From the NCBI RefSeq assembly GCF_033304615.1, contig NZ_CP129118.1, forward strand, positions 3,344,001-3,408,000: a stretch of DNA of 64,000 bases, written 5' to 3'. This document shows positions 53,730 through 62,544 of this stretch, piece after piece. The notes below the pieces were generated by a model, which had not been told where the DNA came from, ran no database searches, and was given only the letters and a program-made list of their open reading frames with translations. Position 1 is the first letter of the stretch; the number at the start of each line of letters is the position of its first letter. Position numbers and translations under genes: made by a program. Origin of the DNA: Sporosarcina oncorhynchi (GTDB lineage: Bacteria > Bacillota > Bacilli > Bacillales_A > Planococcaceae).

Positions 53730-55310
53730 TTAAACTGTTGCATCGTGAGTCGGTGTGTGTGTGCTGACAACAGTCCGGTTGCGTCCAGTCCGCTTGGCTT
53801 CATAAAGAGCTGTATCTGCGGTTTCTAAAATCTCTTTAGGGTGTCTTCCATGATCCGGGAATAGTGCAATACCGAGGGACACTGTAACAATTTCGCCGCA
53901 TGGGCTTATGGTTGTCTCCAGTTTCTTGCGCAGCCTTTCAGCGACATCGTAAGCTGTTTTTTCATCGGCTTTTGGCAACAGTATGACGAATTCCTCTCCA
54001 CCTAAACGACAGCAATGATCTTGCTCCCTCGTCATTTTCTGCATCTTGTCAGCCAGATACTTTAACACATCATCCCCCACACCATGGCCGTATGTGTCAT
54101 TCACTCGCTTGAACTTATCGATATCAAGCATAATGAGAGCATAAGGCTTGTCCTGATCCGTCCATTTCTTCAACAACTCATCCATCGATCTACGATTCCA
54201 TAACTTTGTCAGGGGATCTGTCGTTGACTGATGGATATAGAAGTTCACACGGTCCTGGAAGAAATTCATGCTGAAGTTCAAGGCTCGCTTTAACTGAATC
54301 GCTTCGTAATACCACGTTCGCACTTGCGAAATCTCCTCTTCTTGATTACTTTGCGTACTCGTCTCAGCGTAATGCGCGAGTTTTTGTAAAGGATTTGCAA
54401 TCTGATTGGAGATATAAATAATAATTAGAATAGAGACAAGCAGGAATGGCAATGCTTTACGAATCATTTCTTGCATCATATCCTTGGCAGGTACGAGTGT
54501 TGCATTTGTCGAGCGTTGCGTGACGACTCCCCAGTCTGCGCCATTCACATGGGCATAACCCGCCAACATGTCGACACCTTTTGAATTAACGAGTTGCATT
54601 GCACCGCTCTTCCCTTTCACCAGTTCCTGGATAACAGGGTTCTCCCGGGCAAAATCATTGATGCGGTCTTTGTCCTGATGATAAATGATACGTCCTGTAG
54701 AATCGACGACGTATACATACGAGCCATTTTCATAAAAGTGTTCGCCTAGCACATCTTGGAGAATATTCTCCTCCTTTAGATATATGGAACCTCCGACTAA
54801 GCCGATGAACTTATTATCTTCATCAAACACAGGTTGCGAAATGAAAATGATCAATCGGTCAGTTAGACTTATGTATGGATCTGAGATAAACGCTTTACGT
54901 TCTTTCAGTGCTTGGATACCACCTTCAGAATTTAAGATTTTGCCTTGAAGTTCGAGCGTCTTCGGTGAAGTGGCCAAAATCTCCCCATCTTTAGCAACAA
55001 TCAAAACTGAATTGAATGTATCCGACTGTGCCGTTAATCTTTCCGCTTCTATTGTAAGACTGTCGATATCTCTTTCAATCATAGTTTGAGCAAGATTGTC
55101 TGCACTTACTTCAAGTGTCTGCAGCGTCATCTTCAAAAATGAATCTGTTGTACTGGACAACTTTTGTGCATACGTCCGGTTTGTTTCCAACGTCATATCA
55201 ATCAACGATTTTTTCTGCACATTATAGCCTGATGAAATGCTGCTTACTAATGTAAGTACTAAAGCAAGCATAGCGACTGCCAAAATCAAATATTTTAAAG
55301 ATAGCTTCAT
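53730..55310 (-). CDS. Membrane diguanylate cyclase, dCache-GGDEF
   Basis: 526 residues. Helix 1 is at about 7-27, an extracellular dCache sensor at about 35-280, helix 2 at about 287-302, a linker coil, and a GGDEF domain at about 365-520. The active site GGEEF is at 437-441, and the inhibitory RxxD site is intact (Arg428, Asp431), so it should make c-di-GMP with product feedback. The sensor has the DPYISLTDRLIIFISQPV pattern of cache ligand pockets. It complements the PAS-GGDEF-EAL protein at 32384 as a probable source of the same messenger. Confidence 0.92.
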   Translation of the reverse strand: MKLSLKYLILAVAMLALVLTLVSSISSGYNVQKKSLIDMTLETNRTYAQKLSSTTDSFLKMTLQTLEVSADNLAQTMIERDIDSLTIEAERLTAQSDTFNSVLIVAKDGEILATSPKTLELQGKILNSEGGIQALKERKAFISDPYISLTDRLIIFISQPVFDEDNKFIGLVGGSIYLKEENILQDVLGEHFYENGSYVYVVDSTGRIIYHQDKDRINDFARENPVIQELVKGKSGAMQLVNSKGVDMLAGYAHVNGADWGVVTQRSTNATLVPAKDMMQEMIRKALPFLLVSILIIIYISNQIANPLQKLAHYAETSTQSNQEEEISQVRTWYYEAIQLKRALNFSMNFFQDRVNFYIHQSTTDPLTKLWNRRSMDELLKKWTDQDKPYALIMLDIDKFKRVNDTYGHGVGDDVLKYLADKMQKMTREQDHCCRLGGEEFVILLPKADEKTAYDVAERLRKKLETTISPCGEIVTVSLGIALFPDHGRHPKEILETADTALYEAKRTGRNRTVVSTHTPTHDATV

Positions 55311-55445
55311 GTTCGGATTGTATCCCCTTCAAACCAAAATTTTACATCCTTCCTATTATATCATTTTAATTTTCTTTTGACTGATTTTTTGTTATTTTTC
55401 ATCCTGAAAATAGTTGACTCATGCCAAAATATAATGTAAATTACT

Positions 55446-55491
55446 GAAGTACGAACATTTAACAAAAAACGGCGATTAACATTCGCTTTTA
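55446..55491 (+). promoter_or_regulatory. Candidate PurR operator upstream of guaC
   Basis: AAGTACGAACATTT (about 55447-55460) and an inverted partner TTAACATTCGCTTTT (about 55476-55490). The CGAA/TTCG cores are centred 30 bp apart, the spacing of paired PurBoxes. The second box has one core mismatch. Confidence 0.4.
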
Positions 55492-55503
55492 GGAGTGCTT
55501 TCT

Positions 55504-56487
55504 ATGGATACAGTATTTGATTATGAAGACATTCAACTAATTCCCGCAAAATGTATAGTAAATAGTCGCTCAGAATGCGACACTTCCATCATACTCGGCA
55601 AACATAAATTCGAATTACCGGTTGTCCCTGCGAATATGCAGACAATCATCGACGAAAAAACCGCTGTTCAACTGGCTGAAAATGGATACTTTTATATCAT
55701 GCACCGTTTTGCCCCCGAGAAGCGTATGGATTTCATAAAGGATATGCAAGGACGCGGGTTGATCGCTTCCATTAGTGTCGGCGTGAAAGATGATGAATAC
55801 GTATTCGTTGAGCAGTTGGCTGCAGATCAGTTGACTCCGGACTATATTACAATTGATATTGCGCACGGTCACTCCAACGCCGTCATCAATATGATCCAAC
55901 ATATTAAAAAGCATCTTCCAGAATCATTTGTCATTGCAGGTAATGTAGGGACACCAGAAGCTGTGCGCGAGCTTGAAAACGCAGGTGCCGATGCAACGAA
56001 AGTCGGGATTGGACCTGGAAAAGTTTGTATAACGAAAATCAAGACCGGCTTTGGAACGGGTGGATGGCAGCTTGCCGCAGTTCGTTGGTGTGCAAGAGCT
56101 GCAACAAAGCCTATTATTGCGGATGGCGGGATTCGCACACATGGTGATATCGCGAAATCTGTTCGTTTTGGTGCTTCCATGGTCATGATTGGCTCATTAT
56201 TTGCAGGTCACGAAGAATCTCCTGGACAAACCATCGAAAAAGATGGGATCATTTACAAAGAATACTTCGGCTCTGCTTCTGAGTTTCAAAAAGGCGAGAA
56301 GAAAAATGTCGAGGGTAAGAAATTGTATGTAGAATATAAAGGCAAACTGCAAGATACTTTGACAGAGATGCAACAAGATCTTCAATCGTCGATTTCTTAC
56401 GCTGGTGGCACAACATTAGAGGCGATTCGGAAGGTCGACTATGTTGTTGTGAAAAACTCCATCTTCAATGGCGATAAAGTGTTTTAA
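55504..56487 (+). CDS. guaC: GMP reductase
   Basis: NADPH-dependent reductive deamination of GMP to IMP. 327 residues from ATG 55504 (TAGGAGTG upstream). IMPDH/GMPR barrel with catalytic Cys175 in [11 protein letters not shown], then [10 protein letters not shown] and [14 protein letters not shown], and the C-terminal flap with SSISYAGG. It lacks CBS domains, separating it from IMP dehydrogenase. Single gene with its own terminator. Confidence 0.96.
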   Translation: MDTVFDYEDIQLIPAKCIVNSRSECDTSIILGKHKFELPVVPANMQTIIDEKTAVQLAENGYFYIMHRFAPEKRMDFIKDMQGRGLIASISVGVKDDEYVFVEQLAADQLTPDYITIDIAHGHSNAVINMIQHIKKHLPESFVIAGNVGTPEAVRELENAGADATKVGIGPGKVCITKIKTGFGTGGWQLAAVRWCARAATKPIIADGGIRTHGDIAKSVRFGASMVMIGSLFAGHEESPGQTIEKDGIIYKEYFGSASEFQKGEKKNVEGKKLYVEYKGKLQDTLTEMQQDLQSSISYAGGTTLEAIRKVDYVVVKNSIFNGDKVF

Positions 56488-56561
56488 GTGGGTCACGAAT
56501 TCTTTAAGGTCTTCACGTTCGCCCTAGACGAATACAACCGCTAACAAGTTGTCCTAACTAC

Positions 56562-56606
56562 GGCAAACCCTTCACTGTATGAAAAAGTGAAGGGTTTGCT
56601 TTTATT
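56562..56606 (+). terminator. guaC terminator
   Basis: AAACCCTTCAC / GTGAAGGGTTT with a 10-nt loop and GCTTTTATT. Confidence 0.8.
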
Positions 56607-57918
56607 GCGTGATGTCCAATCCTAAATGTTCACGGAATGTATGACCAACATATTCCATCCTGAAAATACCTCTTTTTTGCATTTCCGGAACGATAAGTTC
56701 TACGAAGTCTTCCAAACTGCCAGGTAATGTCGGAGGCATCAGATTAAACCCGTCCGCAACACCTGCTTCGAACCAGACTTCCATCTGATCCACAATCTCC
56801 CCGGGTGTACCTATTAATGTGTGATGTCCTCCGCCTGCATTAAGATAGCCCAATAATTCCCTCACTGTCGGTTGCGTATCATGAACGATTTCCAGTATCG
56901 TTTCATATCGACCTACCGGGCCCGTAAAATCTTCCACTGGCTGTAAGGGCGGTACTTTCTCATCAAGTTGCCAATTAGAGCAATCTTGTCGAATAAAATA
57001 ACCTAACTGTTTTAAAGCCGTTTCAATCGGCAATTTCTCATCTAATGCTGCTTTTTTAGCTAAAGCTTCTTCATGAGTATGTCCGACATAGGTTACTAAG
57101 CCTGGAAACACTTTAATATGTCTGTCGCTGTCCTCACTTTGTTTCATTTGTTCATCCAGTTTTTCACGAAACTTTTTTGCTTGTTTTAAATTCCATGATA
57201 CCGAATAGACTGCATCAGCATATTTTGCGGCTAATGCGATGCCGTGTTTGGATGCTCCTGCTTGCATGGCGACCGGTTTGCCTTGAGGGCTTTTTGGCGA
57301 AGTCGAGGGACCCGCCACGTTGAAATACGTACCTTTGTGATTAACTGGTTGTATATTGGCAGGGTTAATCAGCTCTCTATTCGCCCGGTCATGCAGAAAC
57401 TCACTACTATCCCATGACAAAAACAGCTTATCCATTACCGTCGCAAATTCGGCTGCCTTCTCATAACGCTCGGCATGAGGGGGCAACGCTTCCATACTGT
57501 GATTTGTTGCCTCAAAATCAGTCATCGACGTAACAAGATTCCAACCGACACGTCCTTTTGTAATGTGATCTAAACTTAGTAGTTGCCGGGAAGCTGTGAA
57601 AGGATTAGAAAAAGTGCTGGATATTGTTGAAACTAATCCTACATGTTTCGTCACTTGGGAAATAGCCGTTAAATTGACGATTGGATCAAACCAAAAAGCT
57701 GGCATTATACTAACGTCATTTGCCGGGAATGATTGGTTATCTGCGAAGAATACGGCATCGAAATACCCTTTCTCCGCCAACTGTGCTAACGACTGATAGT
57801 ACGATATCTCACCAATCTGTTCGATACTTGAATCAGGCATTAACCACGCAGCTTGATGATGTCCACATCCATAGAGCAAAACGCCTAAGTGTAGTTGATT
57901 CCCATTGTTCTTTGTCAT
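56602..57918 (-). CDS. LLM-class flavin-dependent monooxygenase (NtaA/SnaA/DszA family)
   Basis: 438 residues from ATG 57918 (GAGGTG upstream); the frame continues 27 codons further without a site. FMNH2-dependent monooxygenase. Landmarks are FDAVFFADNQSF, LDHITKGRVGWNLVTS, the insertion region with HKGTYFNVAGPSTSPKSPQGKPV, and LNAGGGHHTLIGTPGEIVDQ. Relatives cleave C-N or C-S bonds or oxidise heterocycles using a separate flavin reductase. It is downstream of an SDR gene with an 81-nt gap, and both follow a TPP riboswitch, which points to a substrate related to thiamine. The exact reaction is unknown. Confidence 0.88.
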   Translation of the reverse strand: MTKNNGNQLHLGVLLYGCGHHQAAWLMPDSSIEQIGEISYYQSLAQLAEKGYFDAVFFADNQSFPANDVSIMPAFWFDPIVNLTAISQVTKHVGLVSTISSTFSNPFTASRQLLSLDHITKGRVGWNLVTSMTDFEATNHSMEALPPHAERYEKAAEFATVMDKLFLSWDSSEFLHDRANRELINPANIQPVNHKGTYFNVAGPSTSPKSPQGKPVAMQAGASKHGIALAAKYADAVYSVSWNLKQAKKFREKLDEQMKQSEDSDRHIKVFPGLVTYVGHTHEEALAKKAALDEKLPIETALKQLGYFIRQDCSNWQLDEKVPPLQPVEDFTGPVGRYETILEIVHDTQPTVRELLGYLNAGGGHHTLIGTPGEIVDQMEVWFEAGVADGFNLMPPTLPGSLEDFVELIVPEMQKRGIFRMEYVGHTFREHLGLDITQ

Positions 57919-57999
57919 TGATTGCACCTCAGAATTTATCATTTGCAGCTTTGTTGTATATTCCGTTTTCCAAAAAAAAATCGAATGGATTTTAATCAA

Positions 58000-58755
58000 T
58001 TAGTTCATTGTCAAACCGCCATCTATCGTAAAGTTCTGTCCTGTAATTCCATCCGCTTGTTCTGATGATAAATATGCGACCATATTGGCTACGTCTTGAG
58101 GGGTCGTCACCTTCTTCAATGGTGTGGATTGTGCAATCAGGTCGAATACTTCCGGTGTCGTAACAGCACTTGCGTCGGTCATTTTCAATAATCCGCCTGA
58201 AACTACATTCGCTGTAATGCCGTACTGTCCTAATTCCGCAGCGATATTGCGTGTGAAACCAATCAATCCCGCTTTAGCTGTTGTATATTCATGGTAAGGG
58301 ACAACCGGATTCTGATATAAATTAGTGCCTATACTAATAATCGTTCCTTTTTTCCGTTCAATAAATTGCGGAGTGACGCTTTGGGCTATATTAAATGCCG
58401 CTCTCAAGGTGCCATCCAATTGTTTTTGATAGTCTTCCCAAATGAGTTCTGTGAATGGTTTCTGTTTGACCGGATCAAATTTGAAATCGACTAATGCATT
58501 ATTGACGACGACATCTATTTGACCGAAATGTCCCGTTGCCTGCTTTATCATTTCATCCACTTCTGCACGGTTCGTTACATCTGCCTGAATTGCAATAACC
58601 TTCTCTTCTCCAATTTCAGAAACGAGCTTCTCTGCAGCATCTTTGCTTTTATAATAATTAATAACCACCTGAAAACCTTGTTGTGCCAGCGTTTTAACAA
58701 TCGATGCACCTAACCCTCTGCTGCCACCTGTTACTAGTACTGTTCTGCTCATCAT
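58000..58755 (-). CDS. Short-chain dehydrogenase/reductase
   Basis: 251 residues from ATG 58755 (GAGGAG upstream). Classical SDR: cofactor loop TGGSRGLG at 9-16, VVNNA in place of NNAG, catalytic Ser141, Tyr157 and Lys161 (YTTAK), and the GGLLKMT substrate loop. Annotation pipelines would likely call it FabG, but it stands in the TPP riboswitch transcript, not in a fatty-acid operon. It is the first gene of the pair; the monooxygenase follows. Likely substrate is a thiamine-related alcohol or carbonyl compound, by context only. Confidence 0.85.
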   Translation of the reverse strand: MMSRTVLVTGGSRGLGASIVKTLAQQGFQVVINYYKSKDAAEKLVSEIGEEKVIAIQADVTNRAEVDEMIKQATGHFGQIDVVVNNALVDFKFDPVKQKPFTELIWEDYQKQLDGTLRAAFNIAQSVTPQFIERKKGTIISIGTNLYQNPVVPYHEYTTAKAGLIGFTRNIAAELGQYGITANVVSGGLLKMTDASAVTTPEVFDLIAQSTPLKKVTTPQDVANMVAYLSSEQADGITGQNFTIDGGLTMN

Positions 58756-58787
58756 GACCACTCCTCTATATACTATTTATGAAACTC

Positions 58788-58836
58788 AAAAAATAAATAA
58801 AAAAATACGCAACCCTCCGATAGGAAAGTCGCGTAA
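58788..58836 (-). terminator. Terminator of the TPP riboswitch expression platform
   Basis: Minus-strand ACGCGACTTTCC / GGAGGGTTGCGT with a 4-nt loop, followed by ATTTTTTTATTTATTTTTTG, 33 nt before the SDR start. This predicts premature termination when TPP is bound. Confidence 0.8.
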
Positions 58837-58897
58837 AAACAGAAAATTACATAGTAATAATTGGACAAATTTACTCTGTAAGTATGTATTGAAGTTT

Positions 58898-58982
58898 ACA
58901 CTTTCCTACGCTAGTTTTACCTAGATCAGGTTCAAAGGGTTCGAGTAAATACTCATCTCAGTTATAAAAACACCCCTAGTGA
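58898..58982 (-). promoter_or_regulatory. TPP riboswitch (THI element)
   Basis: The minus strand carries the canonical pieces in order: CTAGGGGTG, CTGAGATGAG, ACCCTTTGAACCTGATCTAG and ACTAGCGTAGGAAAGTG. All core TPP-contacting stretches are present. It lies between a good promoter and an intrinsic terminator, so it is an OFF switch for the SDR-monooxygenase operon. Confidence 0.96.
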
Positions 58983-59000
58983 CTATATGAAGTTATACTC

Positions 59001-59029
59001 AATGTATAGGCTTTAGATATTTATGTCAA
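59001..59029 (-). promoter_or_regulatory. Promoter of TPP-regulated operon
   Basis: Minus-strand TTGACA (59029-59024), 17 bp, TACATT (59006-59001). Start expected near 58,994, just before the riboswitch. From here to 59,220 I see nothing else. Confidence 0.65.
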
Positions 59030-59220
59030 GGCAATAGAGTAAGTTATCGGATTTTTGTGAGATGTGGTATCGAAGTCTTATCTAGAATACTTATTTCTAT
59101 TTGTGAGGATAATGCTCAGGATCCTGTCATTAACAACTGAATTCCAGTAAATAGAAAAACTCCATACATGGTCAGGCGAAAACCAGCTTGATGTACTTTT
59201 GACAAGTCATGGTAAATAAC

Positions 59221-59257
59221 AAAAAAAGAAATGGACGCGTCGTTAGCCCATTCTTTT
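59221..59257 (-). terminator. Terminator of 59281 gene
   Basis: Minus-strand AAAGAATGG / CCATTTCTTT with a loop of about 13 nt and a run of seven T. Confidence 0.65.
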
Positions 59258-59280
59258 ATGCTCCACGGCAATTTTCTGCT

Positions 59281-59595
59281 CTAACGAACTTCAACTTCCA
59301 CTTTCATATCCAGACCGCTCATTTCATAAAAAGTAGTAAGTCTTCTTTCCATTGCTTTCCCGCATTCTTCTGCAAGCCCGTCAGGTATTGATTGCTGCCA
59401 GATTAAATCTATGCCGCAGAAACAATCTTCTACAGGGTTCAATGCAGCACCATCCCCGCCTTCACCTTTACTGCCTACAATTAATGCGCTTGTCATAGCA
59501 GCAAAGTTCATCGTAGCCATGTTCAAAATCTTTTGATGTGTATCATCGAGCGTTCCACTGTTGTCATAAGCTTTTACTACAATACGATTCTTCAA
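59281..59595 (-). CDS. Hypothetical protein, 104 residues
   Basis: Not recognised. TTG at 59595 with GGAGATGATC upstream. The protein has a mixed alpha/beta look: RIVVKAYDNSG at the start, a small-residue helix with MNFAAMTSALIVG, a Cys pair in VEDCFCGID, and a C-terminal strand MKVEVEVR. No signal or membrane helix. Divergent from the ABC1 kinase gene. Confidence 0.65.
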   Translation of the reverse strand: MKNRIVVKAYDNSGTLDDTHQKILNMATMNFAAMTSALIVGSKGEGGDGAALNPVEDCFCGIDLIWQQSIPDGLAEECGKAMERRLTTFYEMSGLDMKVEVEVR

Positions 59596-59759
59596 TTGAT
59601 CATCTCCATTTGGTCATCTCTTTGAAGTATACAGTATTTTCATCCACTTCGAAATAGACTTGTTATTTAATGCAAAAAAACTTCACCAGCTAGTTCTTTA
59701 TCAAACGGGGTATAAGATAAGAAACTGTTTTTGTCACATCTGCAGGAGGGGAAATTATT

Positions 59760-61424
59760 TTGTATAAGATCAATTTGCGTCATACACAACGTTTTCAAGG
59801 AATCGTCAATGCATTCCTCAAACACGGTTTCGGTCACATCTTGTTCAGGCTCGGACTCACAAGCCAGACAACGCCTAAGCTCGAAGGCAATGATATGAAT
59901 ATGCAGGATATCGGGATGAGGCTCCGCAAAACATTGCAGGATTTAGGTCCGGCTTTTATTAAACTAGGACAGGTTGCCAGTTCCAGAAGGGATCTAATTC
60001 CCGAACAGATTAGTTTGGAGCTTGCTAAACTGCAAGATCATGTGACACCTATTCCGTATGATACTGTGCGGGATATCGTAGAATCGGAACTGGAAAGCAC
60101 CCTTGAAGACCTCTTTGCCTATTTCAATAAGGAGCCACTTGCTGCTGCTTCAATCGGTCAAGTGCATGTTGCCGAACTGCATACCGGGGAAAAAGTGGCA
60201 ATCAAAGTCCAGCGGCCAGGTATACGGTCGACAATTGAGAAAGATTTGGCCATACTGCGTGACCTTGCAGATTATTTGGAAGGTAATGCGGAGTGGGCGA
60301 AAAGTTACCGACTTATCGATATGATTGACGAATTCGCAAGATCTCTTAAAGATGAACTTGACTACCGCATCGAGGCGCGCAATTGTGAACGAATCGCTAA
60401 ACAGTTCGAAGAAGACATAACCATCCATATCCCTGCTATCTTTCCAGGTCTATCCACAAGTAAAGTCTTGACGATGGAGATGATCGATGGCATTAAAGTA
60501 AATGATTTGATGCAATTGGATACAAAAGGTTATGACAGAAAAGTCCTTGCTGCCCGAATTGCTAATTCCCTATTGCACCAGATGTTTGTAGCTGGATTCT
60601 TCCACGGTGATCCTCATCCGGGTAATATTTATATTCTTCCCGGCAATGTCGTTTCCTATTTGGATTTCGGCATGGTTGGCAGGTTATCAGAAGATATGAA
60701 ATACCATTTTGCTTCCTTAGTGATCCATTTGAGAAGTGGAGATACAAAGGCGTTGCTCAAAACATTTTCAGCGATGGAAATCCTGTCTGAAGATACGGAT
60801 TTGCGTTTATTCAAAAGGGATATTGAAGATCTTCAGAACAGATACTATGACATTGCATTGACAGAAGTGAGTCTTGGCGAAGTTTTCCTTGAATTGTTTC
60901 AAGTCGCTTATCGCCATCATATACAAGTGCCAACGGAAATCTCGATGCTCGGTAAGGCCATTCTTACATCGGAAGGTTTGCTGACTGAACTAGATCCTGA
61001 TATTAGCATTATGAAATACGTTGAACCGTTCGGGAAACAATTGCTCGCGGAACGTTTTGCCCCGAAACGGTTGCTGGAAAAGTCTTGGGACGGAATGATT
61101 GAGAACCTTGAGATCATTTCCCAACTTCCTAAAGACTTGAAATCGATTGCAACTACGATCAAAAAAGGGAAATTACAATTAGACATAAATGTTCAGCAAG
61201 TACAGATATTCCTCAATCGGCTTGACCGAATTAGCAACCGTCTTTCATTGAGTATTATCCTTCTGTCTTTTAGTATTCTAATGGTCGGCCTTATCGTAGG
61301 GGCTTCCATTGCAGGTCAAACAAATATGCTGTGGAATTTCCCTGTTCTAGAGATAGGCTCAATCGTAGCGACACTTATGTTTTTATATTTGATTTTTAGT
61401 ATTTTCAGGTCTGGAAGGATGTAA
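59760..61424 (+). CDS. ABC1/UbiB-family atypical kinase
   Basis: 554 residues from TTG 59760 (GCAGGAGGGG upstream). The ABC1 kinase core carries the KxGQ signature in FIKLGQVASSR, the A-rich loop AAASIGQVH, VAIKVQRPG, GDPHPGNI and LDFGMVGRL. Two membrane helices end the protein (about 495-520 and 530-550). Family members support isoprenoid quinone lipid biology; here menaquinone is the likely quinone. Annotation as ubiquinone biosynthesis protein would be misleading in this kind of organism. Confidence 0.9.
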   Translation: MYKINLRHTQRFQGIVNAFLKHGFGHILFRLGLTSQTTPKLEGNDMNMQDIGMRLRKTLQDLGPAFIKLGQVASSRRDLIPEQISLELAKLQDHVTPIPYDTVRDIVESELESTLEDLFAYFNKEPLAAASIGQVHVAELHTGEKVAIKVQRPGIRSTIEKDLAILRDLADYLEGNAEWAKSYRLIDMIDEFARSLKDELDYRIEARNCERIAKQFEEDITIHIPAIFPGLSTSKVLTMEMIDGIKVNDLMQLDTKGYDRKVLAARIANSLLHQMFVAGFFHGDPHPGNIYILPGNVVSYLDFGMVGRLSEDMKYHFASLVIHLRSGDTKALLKTFSAMEILSEDTDLRLFKRDIEDLQNRYYDIALTEVSLGEVFLELFQVAYRHHIQVPTEISMLGKAILTSEGLLTELDPDISIMKYVEPFGKQLLAERFAPKRLLEKSWDGMIENLEIISQLPKDLKSIATTIKKGKLQLDINVQQVQIFLNRLDRISNRLSLSIILLSFSILMVGLIVGASIAGQTNMLWNFPVLEIGSIVATLMFLYLIFSIFRSGRM

Positions 61425-61473
61425 TAATCAAGTTTTTATAGGGTTAGTTTAACTGAGAACGCATTGACACTTG

Positions 61474-61515
61474 CCGTCTTGCCGAAGGATATTTTTTGGC
61501 TAGACGGTTTTTTCA
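61474..61515 (+). terminator. Terminator of ABC1 kinase gene
   Basis: CCGTCTTGCC / GGCTAGACGG (one mismatch) with a 14-nt loop and six T. Confidence 0.7.
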
Positions 61516-61545
61516 CTTTACATTAATCCCTTGCATGGATTTCGT

Positions 61546-62436
61546 CTATTCATCCCATCCCACGACGAGCTCCATAAACTTCGTCGAAGCTGGAGAAAGT
61601 GGAACACTTTTCAATGAACACACACCAATGCCGCGGTGCGGAATCTGTTCTATCAACTGCACTTCCTGGAGTACACCACTTTCTAAATACTCCTCTGTAA
61701 ACTCCCTTGTCACACAGGCAATCCCCATATTGATGCGCGCAAACTCCACGACAAGATCATGGGACCCTAGTTCAAATTCCGGGGAGATTTTCACGCCTTT
61801 CGATGCTAAATAATCTTCAACGTATCTCCTTGAATTTGAACTGGGCTCTAAGAGGATGAGGGGAAGCTTAGCCAGTTCATGAAAATCGATTGGTCTGGCC
61901 AGTAGTTTCCTGTATTTATCCCCATAGACAAATGTGTCGTGAATATGTAAGAAAGGTCTCACATTCAACGTAGTATCTTGCACGGGTAAATTACAGATGC
62001 CGATGTCTACTTCACCCGACTTCAAAAATGAAATCAGTGCATCCGTTGTACCATTTTCGATTTTTAATTTGATATTCGGGTATCGATTACGGAAAGCTTC
62101 AAGTTGAGGAAGTAGAACGTGCTTGGAAATTGTATCTCCCACACCGATTCGCAGTTCTCCAGTTGTAAGATTTTTGAATTCAGCAATCTTTTCTTCTCCA
62201 ATTTCGATTAAATTCATGGCTGAGTTAACATACTCCAACAGAAGACTTCCTTCAGTTGTCGGCGTCACGCCTTTTGGTGTACGATTAAAAAGACGCGTAT
62301 CCAGCTCCCGTTCAAGCTGCATGATTGATTGGCTGACAGCCGGTTGTGTCATAAATAACGCCTTGGCAGCGCGTGAAAAGCTTTCATTCTTCCCGACAAT
62401 ACTGAATACACGATAAAGATCAAGTTTACTTACCAT
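61546..62436 (-). CDS. LysR-family transcriptional regulator
   Basis: 296 residues from ATG 62436 (AGGGGTG upstream). N-terminal winged helix (LYRVFSIVGKNESFSRAAKAL, then QPAVSQSIMQLE, and RTPKGVTPTTEG) and C-terminal effector domain. Divergent from the CofE-like gene with 108 bp between them, which suggests local regulation. A TATAC-N12-GTATA palindrome at 62480-62501 is a possible binding site. Confidence 0.9.
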   Translation of the reverse strand: MVSKLDLYRVFSIVGKNESFSRAAKALFMTQPAVSQSIMQLERELDTRLFNRTPKGVTPTTEGSLLLEYVNSAMNLIEIGEEKIAEFKNLTTGELRIGVGDTISKHVLLPQLEAFRNRYPNIKLKIENGTTDALISFLKSGEVDIGICNLPVQDTTLNVRPFLHIHDTFVYGDKYRKLLARPIDFHELAKLPLILLEPSSNSRRYVEDYLASKGVKISPEFELGSHDLVVEFARINMGIACVTREFTEEYLESGVLQEVQLIEQIPHRGIGVCSLKSVPLSPASTKFMELVVGWDE

Positions 62437-62479
62437 ATAAACACCCCTTATACCCATCATTAGAACTATTAATTTTACT

Positions 62480-62501
62480 TATACCATTAACAAGACGTAT
62501 A
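62480..62501. promoter_or_regulatory. Candidate LysR-type operator
   Basis: TATAC (62480-62484) and GTATA (62497-62501), 12 bp apart, in the divergent intergenic region. Form fits T-N11-A-type LysR sites; binding is inferred. Confidence 0.35.
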
Positions 62502-62544
62502 GTACAAGTAGATGGTCATTAAAATAGCGTTAGGAGCGATTCAT

